In this document: positions 55,121 through 64,000 of the stretch, piece after piece
How the letters are laid out: each line of letters opens with the position of its first letter
Numbering within the stretch: the stretch's first letter is position 1
Source: Basidiobolus meristosporus CBS 931.73
Taxonomy: Eukaryota; Basidiobolomycota; Basidiobolomycetes; Basidiobolales; Basidiobolaceae
DNA: 64,000 nt
NCBI GenBank assembly: GCA_002104905.1
Contig: MCFE01000375.1
Span: forward strand, 1-64,000
Direction: 5' to 3'
Made by a program: the position numbers and the translations under genes
Notes under the pieces: generated by a model
Told to the model about the DNA's origin: nothing
What the model saw: the letters and a program-made list of their open reading frames with translations, nothing else
The model's database searches: none

Positions 55121-57140
55121 TCTTACGTTTGCAATATATACATTACCAGTAATACAAGGTATATAACAACCTTTCAATGATCACACCAAAAAGCTGAGCT
55201 GGGATACTGTACCACCACTGTAGTTACATATTCTGCTGTTTTCTCCCATCAAAAGCAAACAGACTTTATCTTTCTGATCTAGGCTTTACTTTCTTGGACT
55301 TTTATCTCTGTTATGGTACTCAGATCTTTCATTTGCTGCTTGATAGGTTTATCTTGGTATTGCAGTAGCTCATGGCCTGACTGGTAGCTCTTCATAGAAG
55401 CTTCATTCTGAATAGGATAGGAATGGTCTCATATAAACTATGTGTTGAAATATTGGACTATTTGGTATCATTCAGCAGCTAAATTTTTACTTAACAATTC
55501 TAGACTTGTCTTAGTCGCTGTAGGACTCATTTACTGCCTTAACTTCACCATTTTCTCCAGATATATGATCTTATGATTACTCCCTGTAGTCAGGATCAAA
55601 TTAGCACTATTACCAAACATTATGTACTAACCCTGAAACTGTTACAGAATGCTCCTGAATATTGAGAAACCCTCCCTACTTAGTGTTGCAGCTGTATTAC
55701 TTCTACAAAGATATAAATACTGAGCTTCTTTATGAATAAACAACAGTTCAACTATTATCACTATTTCTTGATAAGCTCCTTATATCCAAATCACTTCTTA
55801 AATTGCAACACTATTGTGCCTAAACTGTAAAACCTGATGCCACACTTTTTAATTGCATAAATTTGCCATAACAGCTGTGAAATGCCTCTGTTGCTTGTGA
55901 TAGAGTATTTCAGCATAGAGCTTGATTGACAGTGGATATCAACAAGCACATGATCTTCAGCCCCCATTATAGTCCTTAGCCTGACCACTATTATTGCTTC
56001 TCTAGCTCCTACTGCAGGTAATTAGACTTCATTGTTCATGGTGATGTTATTGTAGTTTCTGGGTATGTGGTTTCTGATGGAGTACTCTGTTGCTTTCCCT
56101 GGCAACAATAATCCATTATCCTTGTATGATTGGACTGCTAGATAACATTTAGTGGGCTTGATAGTCCAAATCAGTCTTGGGTGCTACCTAATTCAACTTA
56201 GAAACTGACAGCTTGTTGCAGTTGGCTTTCTTCAATGTCTGGTCTTGAAGATGTTACTAGCTGAATTTTCCCCATTGATCTAGATCTGGATCATGCAGGT
56301 AGCATATCTATGGTTTGTCAGATCCCCTTGGGTGAGAAGGAACATCTTGTTGGCAGTACATACCTACTCTGAGTTGTTTCATCTAAATTGGTCATTCATT
56401 TAGATCTCCCATAAATTTTAACAGGCTTGATCAAGTTTAATCAAATAAACTTTGTTAAGAAGCCATTGCACTCAGTATTGTTGTTGCAAATAGCATTACT
56501 GCAGTGTGGCTTGTGACTGAGAGCTGTAAGTAAACTGATCTGAACACAACAGTAAGATCTACACATGATTCATGTTAATGTATATGCGCAGCACTCATTA
56601 AATGTCTGATAACATATGTACTAGGGTAGGGCAACTAGTACATTCCTCCATAGTATTTCATATGCTTTCAATAGTAAACACAGATATAATGTCAGGCTTA
56701 CTTGTAGCACTTTTTTTCATGGCAGTAGAGAACACTTGTTCAGACATATTTGGGTATATCTGTCCTGTTGTGTGTGATACATATGTGGATATGTAGCTTG
56801 TCTTGTAAGTGTCTCATAGAGCCCCAGTATATCTGGTAATACTAACAGGGTTACTGATACATCATAAGTACCACTCCAGTGTTGGCATACCTGGGATCCC
56901 TGATCTTTGGGCAAATACATAGTATTATATATTATTCTAATCCACAGGTTTGGGCAAGGTGATTCATGTATCTGTCTGCATATCCAACTCCAAACTAGTG
57001 CAGCAGGCAGCTCCAAAGTGCTTGCATATAGTTTTATTTCAAGTGGCTACAGACTTTTGTAAACTCACTGCTGGAACATGGGCTCTTCATCAACTGATAT
57101 AGCATAATCCAAACACAGCTATATGTAGAACTTTAACATA
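55121..57140. repeat. unclassified CG-depleted repeats
   Basis: No intact domain. 55,678-55,770 is an LTR-like fragment also found at 60,403-60,490 (TATAAATACTGAGC and GTTCAACTA..ATCACTATTT). A minus-strand frame of 99 codons at 56,717-57,016 is protein-like but unassigned. Confidence 0.4.
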
Positions 57141-57408
57141 GCTCAATTGCTGACTAATTGTACTTCCTAATGTAGGTTGTGACTGATGACTCAGTTGATT
57201 GCGTCATCATCACCCAATCAGAACCTACATAATTTATCTATTGCTGACTAATAAGGAATGGCTGATTGATTTGCTGACTAATGCTACTTGATTTGATAGA
57301 TAGCACTGATATACTGATAGGCTAAGCATATTATTAATGGATTTGACTAAAAACTGACCTAACTTAAACATTCAAGCGGTAGATCATAACATTCTCCCCC
57401 ATCAAAGC
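57141..57408 (-). repeat. partial gypsy 3' LTR
   Basis: Minus strand TGTTATGATCTACCGC onward, matching the LTR of the family but ending at about the GTCAGCAATTGA position, so roughly the last 100 bp are lost. Confidence 0.75.
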
Positions 57409-57499
57409 TGAAAGGGTTCTCCTGAATCTCTTTTCTTGTGATACCAATATTTCCATAGTTCAGTATTGCCAGCAAGTCAATCAAGCTTGAGTCTGTCTC

Positions 57500-60395
57500 A
57501 ATGAACCAAATCTTCCCAGATATTCCTTAATTTGTCCACCAGTTGGTAAGCTGTAAATGGACATTCTCTGATGATTTTGTATAGTACCATCTACTGTGGC
57601 TTAGACTTCTTCCAAGTACTGTTTCTCAGCTATACAAAGCTCCTAACTGTCAATGATTCTGGTGATATAGTCTTTTCAAATCTCTGCTTCATCTTTTCTA
57701 CACTTTGAATTTATCTGGCCTGTGCCTCTTGATGTCCATGCCCCAGCTGCTGGTGTCTACTTGGCCAACTAGTTCATCTTCTAAGGCATTGGTAAGCTTT
57801 GGTTGGGTGAGATCTCTTGGTATCCTTGGTTCACATCCATACACTAGGTGATATGGCAATTATTGGGTGGTGTTGTGTACTCTAGCTCTGCATGCAAAGA
57901 GAGCTTGATCAATACACTCATCCCATCTACTGACAGCTCCATTTGCATACTTGGTCAGCATTTTTCCAAATAATCCATTAAACCACTCAGTGAATCCATT
58001 AGTTTTGGGGTGATATACCAGGGTTTTCAGGTGTCTGATATGATGCATTTCCAGGTAAGCTTCCAATGTCTTAGCCATAAAGTTTACCCCCTTTTTTGGA
58101 GAAAATTGCTACAGGGTATACAAACTTCATAAGGATCTCATGGTAGATGAAGCCTACAACTTCTTGTTTGCTGTCTACAGTTGCTGCTTTAGCCACTGGC
58201 CATTTGGTGGCATGGTCAATTGCCACAAGGATCCAACAGTTGCATTTCCTGGTATTTGTAGTCTTACAATAAAGTCAATTCCCCATCTTTCAAACAGTCT
58301 TACAGGCTTCAAGGGAAAGAGTTTGGCAGTTTTCTGTGGTTGGCCTTGGTTGATTTGGCAATTAGGGTATGCTTTCACTAGCTTCTCAATGTCTTGTTTC
58401 ATTCTGGGCCACCATGCTCAGGCTTTCACCAGGCTATAGGTTCCTTGATTCCATATCCAGGCAAGCAACATAAGGGCAATAGGCAATAGGACTCCCATCA
58501 ACAATTTGGTAGAGTGTTTCATTCTGTACCACAAATTTGCTGGCTTCACCCCATATTATCTACTTGATCTCTTCATCCACCCCATCAGGAACAGCTTGGC
58601 CCTCCAAGAACTTTGTTGATAGGCTAGGCTAATCTGATTCACGCACTAAGTTGAGTTGTGCAAGTTGTTCTAACTTTGATAAGGCATCAGCAACACCAGT
58701 TGCATAATCTGAAGCATCTGTGTATAGAGTAAACTCATATCTGAAGTCAGGTATTCTAAAGCTTGGCAGCTTAGCAAGATCATTCTTGAGTATCTGGAAG
58801 GCAGTCTCACAGCTATGTCCCACTTGTAGGAATTGTCTTTCTTGAGAATATCAGCTAAAGGGGCTACAATACTTGCCAAGAACTTGACAAATCCTCAATA
58901 ATAGGAAGCCACTCCAAGGAATGATCTGAGTTCTGATATGCAATGAGGCTGCTTCAGATTCCTGATTACTTCAACCTTCTTAGTGTCTAAGGTCACTCCT
59001 GTGCTAGTCATTATGTGTTCCAGATATACAACATGTTCCCAGAAGAACTCACACGTTGCTAGCTTCCCATATAGTTTGTTCTCTCTGAACTTCTTCAAGA
59101 CCACTTCAATGTACCACATGATCCTCTACTGTCTTGCTGTATATCAATATGTCTTCTAGTTAAATTATCACAAACTTTTCTAAGTACTCCTGGAAGTCAG
59201 TCTGCATCAGGGTCATGAATGTTGCAGGGGCATTGGTGAGGCCAAAACTCATAGCCAAGTACTTGTACTGTGCATATCTGGTCCTGAATGCTGTCTTAGG
59301 GATGTCTTCTGGCTTCACCCTAATCTGGTTGTATCCTGACATGAGGTCAGTCTTTCTGAATATATTTGCCCCATTGAGCTGGTCCAAAAGCTCATCAATC
59401 CAAGGTATGGGGTACTTATTCTTCATGGTAACTGAGTTGAGGGCTCTGTAGTCAATGCACATCCTTTGAGTTCCATCCCTCTTCCTCACAAATGTACTGG
59501 TGCTCCCCAAGGAGACTTGCTGGGTCTAATATATCCTTGCTCCAATAACTGATCCATTTGTCTCTTCATCTCTTCCAACTCCAATGGACTCATTCTGTAA
59601 GGTGTCTTACTTGCTGGAAAGCTATCTCCTGTGTCAATGGCCTGATCCATGTCTCTTACTGATGGTAGGCTTACAGGTTTATCTGGAAGTATGTCTGAAT
59701 ATTTCTTCAAAAGAGTCTGGACCTTCTGGGATACTGGAGTAAAGGAATCCTCCTGTAATACTGCCATGAGGAACATCTGGGTGCCTTTTCTAAGTGCTCT
59801 ACAGAACTGTGTCTTGCTAGTTCACTTGTTTCACACACAATGGAATTGACCAAGTTGAAATCCAGTCTGGCAGGTAACAGCTCATAGGTTTTGTTGACCT
59901 TCTGGATCCAAGTAGCATGGGTTCTCCAGTTGATTGGTGGATTACAACAAAATGGCCAGATTGTTCCAAGTACAAGGTAAAACTTGCAGCTCTCATATAA
60001 CTAGGCCTGTAGGTCTTCTTCATAGTCATCAATCTTCATCCTTACTGGCTGAGTAATATAGTTGATTACATCAGAGTTGCCATCAGTGGTTGAGACTGAA
60101 GTTGCTTTGGTGGGTTCTGAGTAGATTCCAGCTTTCAAAGCAAGTTGCTCTAACATGTACTCATGCAATGGTCCTGAGTCAATCATGATCTTGGCAGGTA
60201 CACCATTGATCGCTCCAGTTGAGTATATTGGCTTTCCTGAGTTTGAGGGCATCTAGGATAGGTATTCTTCTGTCATATAGAAGGTAATTTCTGAGTCTTT
60301 TTCAAGTTCATCCTCCATGTTACTATGCTCAAGGGCTTCAATATTGTTGAAGGTTCTTGATGGCTGGTGTCCATTTCTTCTCTGAGGGCAATACA
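57500..60395 (-). pseudogene. gypsy pol remnant (sister copy)
   Basis: From the right: protease VPAKIMIDSGPLHEYMLEQL (about 60,140-60,200); [42 protein letters not shown] and [20 protein letters not shown] (59,160-59,470). The catalytic motif at 59,151-59,162 reads stop-L-E-D instead of YLDD, so this RT is dead. Then VTLDTKKVEVIRNLKQPHCI, RNase H FTLYTDASDYATG (about 58,730), and integrase HLKTLVYHPKTNGFTEWFNG (about 57,980-58,040). Confidence 0.8.
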
Positions 60396-60402
60396 CTCTT
60401 CT

Positions 60403-60490
60403 TGCTTAGTGTTACAGTTGTATTACTTCTACAAAGGTATAAATACTGAGCGTCATTAGGAGTAAGCAAAAGTTCAACTACTATCACTAT
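60403..60490. repeat. LTR-like fragment shared with 55,678-55,770
   Basis: GTGTTACAGTTGTATTACTT and CTACAAAGGTATAAATACTG match the earlier fragment closely. It interrupts the sister gypsy copy where gag should be, so it marks either a replacement or a solo insertion. Confidence 0.5.
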
Positions 60491-60504
60491 TTATTGTTGC
60501 GGTT

Positions 60505-60877
60505 CTTATGTTTCAAGTCTTGGTATATGAGTTGTAAAGGAATAAGGAGTTTAGCTAGTATTGTATTCACTGAAACTTGAACTGATCTTTGTTGAGGTTC
60601 CAGCAGCTCCATATATACATTTTGCCAGTTCAATTGCTGACTAGTTGTATATTCTAATGCAGGTTGTGGCTGATGACTCATTTGATTGCACCATCCTCAC
60701 CCAATTAGATCCTAATTACAGTATCAATTCCTGTCTGATAAAGATCTGCTGATTCATTTGCTGACCAATGTTGGTTGATCTGATATATAACATTGATAAA
60801 CTGATAGGCTAAACATTTAACTGATTGATTTGATTAAGACTGATCTAACTTAAAAGTTAAAGCAGTAGGTCATAACA
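60505..60877 (-). repeat. sister gypsy 5' LTR
   Basis: Minus strand TGTTATGACCTACTGC to CAAGACTTGAAAC; it keeps the GAGCTGCTGGAACC and AAAGATCAGTTCAAGTTTCA blocks of the family LTR. Confidence 0.75.
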
Positions 60878-62535
60878 ACAGCACCTGCAGAAGAAATTGC
60901 CAAGGATACTTCATGGAGGCCAGTGAGCCCAGTAATACAACTGATAGTAAGTGAAGTAATGTTGGCAAGTTTCACCAATATTGGCAATGGGCCTTTGAGT
61001 ATCTACTGCTACTTTTTGCCAAATTATTCCAGCATGCAATTAATTATTTTAATGGTACAAGTGGCTCACTGTCAGGTAGCACTTCTTCAAGAGCAGTCCT
61101 CAAGAGAAAGTACTTGAATAGTGTAAGGGTTTATTGCAATGACTTGCAGATGAGGCACTCAACTTTACTGTGCTGGCCAAAGACCAGGTTATATTGAACT
61201 TGTGAGTTAATGCTGGCATATAGCTGTAAGGTTCCTTATAGGAAATAGGAAAAGAAGTTGAGCCCAAAGGTACAGCAGAAGAAATAGAGAAATGTCAAGA
61301 AAAGGAGAGAAAATCCTTTGATACCATTTGTAGCAATGTGCAAGTTTTTTTCATTGGATAAGCTCATGTTTCAAATACTACCAAAGCAGCATGGGAATCG
61401 TAGAAGAAGATCATTAGAGCAAAGTCAGCATCAAGAAAGCTTTATTGAAAACAAAAGTTCTCCAACAAGAAGAAGAAGCTGTATGACAACATGCTACAAC
61501 TCATTACCTGAATGGAGACACTGGCTGAAATTTTTTTACAGCATTATTGCAGGTGTGAATGTTGAAGAAAAGATACTGTGCCTGTTGTGCAGCTTACCAG
61601 GCATGTATGTGCTACTCATACATACTTTTGAAAGAAGAGTAGAAAATCCGACTTTGAACTATGTCAAAAGAAGACCTCTCCTTGAAGAATGCAGACATAG
61701 CAATCAGCTGAGAAAATCAAAGATAATGCTTTATTCAGCTCAGAAATGCACACAGAAAAGAAGGGAGATCAACAAAATTAAAGAAAACCTGGTCACTGTA
61801 ACTACTGTAAGAAGCTGAGTCTCTGGGCAAGAGAATGCAATAAGAAACAAGTAGACAAAAAACAGAAACCAGGCCAGGCATACCATATGGTTATTAATGA
61901 TAAGTTATTTGTGGCTGTACAAGAGAGTGCAAGTAGCCAAAGTAACAAATGGTCTATTGACTCTGGAGCATCACAGCATATTTGTGGTGTAATGGAGTGG
62001 TAGAGCAGCTAAAGACTATTCCCAACTGAAAGATTTATCTGGGAGACAACTCTGCACTGGAAGCTACCACCAGTGGGTCAAAGCAGCAAAATATCAGTGA
62101 TGTTTCAGGGGTAACAGCAGCAAAACTGACTGATGTGCACTATATACCTGGAATATCTAATAACCTACTCTCAGCCACTAAACCCACTACTCAGAGACTG
62201 AAATATGTTTTTATAAATCTGATCTGCTCAATATTATGCAAAATGAGCCAAAATTAGCTTAGTGAATCAGAGATCACAATTTATACCAGTTACAATGCAG
62301 GTTCATTATACCTGGGTATCTTACCATACTAAACTAATAAACAGACTTGGAGATGTGGCATAGGAGCCTACAACACATTAGGGTACAGAAAAAGATCCAA
62401 TTAGTGTAAAGCCAACTTGTTTTGAGACAAAATTACTCAAATACAATCAACTAGAATGCCTGTAAGAGTTGCTTCTGTGGTAAAAAAGCTACATGTTGTT
62501 TCAGGAGCTCAGGAGTCAATAACACCATCTAAATA

Positions 62536-63033
62536 TTGCCTATTGTGTACCCAGACATATGTAGGCCCATGAGAGGATTGTGCTTCATTGCTGAGGGATA
62601 CTTGATGACGTTTATTGTTGTCAAGACAGGATTTAGAAGGGTGAACTTCTACAACACCAAGTATGAGGCCATGAAGATGTCTAAGCAATTCAAGAACATA
62701 GCTGAAACACAATTGGGGTCTAAGCTAAAGTTACTCTTAGGTGACAATGGAGGGGAATACTGCTTAAGGGAGTATGCATATTGCTGCTCATCTGCTGACA
62801 TACTTCAGCAGACCAGTGTTCCACATACTCCACAGCAAAATGGAGTAACAGAATGTGCAAATAGCACAATAACAGTGATGGCAGGGTCTATGCTACATGA
62901 TAAGCAAATGGACTGCAAGTATTGGGATGAGTCCATTGCAACTACAATATACATCAACTACAGATGCCTGTCAACAGTACTACAGGACTTTGCACCCTTT
63001 GAAGCATATTCAGTCAAAGAAATCAACCTCTAG
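62536..63033 (+). pseudogene. copia integrase
   Basis: Open for 165 codons: GYLMTFIVVKTGFRRVNFYN, LKLLLGDNGGEYCLREYAYC with the second Asp, then HTPQQNGVTECANSTITVMA with the catalytic Glu. The first Asp region is degraded (CRPMRGLCF). A stop at 63,031 is followed by SDVFCQMADKEHSKLG-type reading in another frame. Confidence 0.8.
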
Positions 63034-63535
63034 CGCCCCATGATCTTTGGCAGTGATGTTTTTTGTCAAATGGCTGACAAAGAACACTCAAAGTTGGGAC
63101 CAAAGAGTAACAAAGGTTCTTTTTGGGTATTGTGAAGATACTAAAGAATATAGAGTGTATATGGACAATATTTGGAAGCTGATAAAGAGCCAAGATGTTG
63201 TATTTGAGGAGAATTTAGCTCAGAAAGCCACTGATATCATTTGTCATATGCCCGGTAATGCAACCAAACCTTTTGAAGAAGCTACACACATAACTCAGCC
63301 AGATACAAAAGATAGTTAGCAGTATCAGATCAAAGCAGATTATCCCAGTTAGGAGATCTACCAGAATAAAGAATGCCCCTGGATCTTGGTGGCTGACATC
63401 TAATGATCTTGAAGAAGCTTTACTTGCCTCATGTACTAAATCTCAGAATCCTCAACAGGCAATGCAAAGTCCCAATACTACTATGGGGCAACAGGCCATG
63501 AAGGAGGAGTACCAATCTCTGATCAAGGCAAGAAT

Positions 63536-63990
63536 GTGGGAACTAGTAGATATACCAAATGGGAGAGAGCCAACAGGATGCAGATAGTTCTTCACATTCA
63601 AGATAACCTCAGTGATACCATTGATCAGTACAAAGCTAGGTTGGTGGCTAAAGGCTATTCCCAGATCCAGGGACTATACTTTAAGGAAACATTTGCTCTG
63701 GTTGCCAAATTTAACTCCATTACAACAGCTCTAGCCCTGGCAGCTATACACAGTCTGAACTATACCAAATAGACATCAAAGCAGTCTTTCTAAAAGGTGA
63801 TTTGCAAGACACTATATACATGTAGCAAACTGAAGATCTTTACAATGTAAAAGCTCCCAAAAGGTGTGCCAACTTTGGAAATTATTGTATTGACTTGTGC
63901 AGGCACCTAGAGCATGGTATTACAAGATTGAAACATATCAAGAGGATACTGTGCCCATTTGTAGCACTGTAGATCACAATTTGTGTGAAA
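63536..63990 (+). pseudogene. copia reverse transcriptase, 5' part
   Basis: QYKARLVAKGYSQIQGLYFK then ETFALVAKFNSITTALALAA and a TAG after LNYTK, matching the usual K-A-R-L-V-A-x-G-(Y/F)...F/Y-x-E-T-F-x-P-V-x-x-x-x-S. Stops follow; the YxDD region lies beyond the window. Confidence 0.75.
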
Positions 63991-64000
63991 CAGCTCAAAT

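Larger units (their letters stand above)
57141..60877 (-). mobile_element. inverted sister copy of the gypsy element
   Basis: Minus-strand member of the same family as 49,201-54,135, identified by nearly the same protein pieces. The 3' LTR is cut at its outer end (57,141-57,408); the 5' LTR (about 60,505-60,877) is nearly full length. Gag is missing: at about 60,395 the sequence jumps from just after the zinc knuckle into an unrelated LTR fragment (60,403-60,490). Integrase, RNase H, RT and protease remain, with stops. Confidence 0.8.
60878..64000 (+). mobile_element. Ty1/copia element, cut by the window end
   Basis: Plus strand, domain order gag, zinc knuckle, protease, GAG-pre-integrase/integrase, RT. 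No 5' LTR is recognised next to it; it abuts the sister gypsy LTR. Gag-like reading at 61,318-61,818 leads to CNYCKKLSLWARECNKK, a zinc knuckle lacking its His. Protease: WSIDSGASQHI near 61,950. RT starts near 63,600 (YKARLVAKGYSQIQGLYFKE) and is broken at the edge. Confidence 0.75.

Noticed and set aside
1-64000. tRNA or rRNA genes
   Set aside because: I looked for GGTTCGAATCC-type arms and found none with a matching acceptor stem; a covariance search would be needed to exclude them.

Overview
The window is a fungal chromosome segment made of two very different halves. Positions 1 to about 26,098 form a gene-bearing half with ordinary CpG content and short introns (about 50-115 bp, GT..AG, several with a TACTAAC-like branch point). 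Positions 26,099 to 64,000 form a nested graveyard of transposable elements in which CG dinucleotides have almost disappeared. The fungus is probably not an ascomycete: it keeps a MED25-type Mediator subunit, HSBP1 and an HROB-type recombination protein, which yeasts and moulds of the Saccharomyces/Neurospora kind are not known for. A basidiomycete (rust-like) or an early-diverging (Mucoromycota-like) fungus would both fit. I cannot decide between them from sequence alone.

Gene half. On the minus strand: a small secreted Kre9/Knh1-like wall protein (1847-2326), an OXR1/TLDc protein (3568-4970), a ten-exon protein with the HROB OB-fold (6132-8001), a C2H2 zinc-finger factor (8901-9485), an eleven-exon MED25 homologue with VWA and PTOV/ACID domains (12727-15978), mitochondrial ribosomal protein uS17m (17374-17722) and a second C2H2 factor (20555-21112). 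On the plus strand: HSBP1 in four short exons (16487-16947), an unexplained 186-codon ORF (about 8233-8793) and a third C2H2 factor (22731-23375). MED25 and HSBP1 are divergent over a 508-bp shared upstream region. The three zinc-finger genes are paralogues sharing a private N-terminal motif (LPG-[IV]-x-[ED]-LFS). A decayed gene lies at 19.3-19.8 kb, and a GC-rich stretch at 23.4-26.1 kb holds no convincing gene.

Element half. A complete Ty1/copia element (28328-37310, 5-bp target duplication GTTGC) carries a whole Ty3/gypsy element (30691-35742) and a small inverted-repeat transposon (35901-36107) nested inside it; both retroelements have lost their reverse transcriptase core. Then come a direct duplication with a 0.3-kb insertion in one copy (37.6-39.5 kb), a 5'-truncated chromodomain gypsy (39.6-43.4 kb), a DNA transposon with a DDE transposase and a divergent accessory ORF (45048-49057), a gypsy element with both LTRs (49201-54135), a 741-bp foldback relative of the DNA transposon (54380-55120), an inverted sister of the second gypsy family (57141-60877) and a copia element running off the end (about 60878-64000). 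All their ORFs contain stops or frameshifts, so the half looks old and silenced.

Exon models were built by eye from splice signals and phase. Every junction in the HROB, MED25, HSBP1 and uS17m models is in phase, but none has transcript support.
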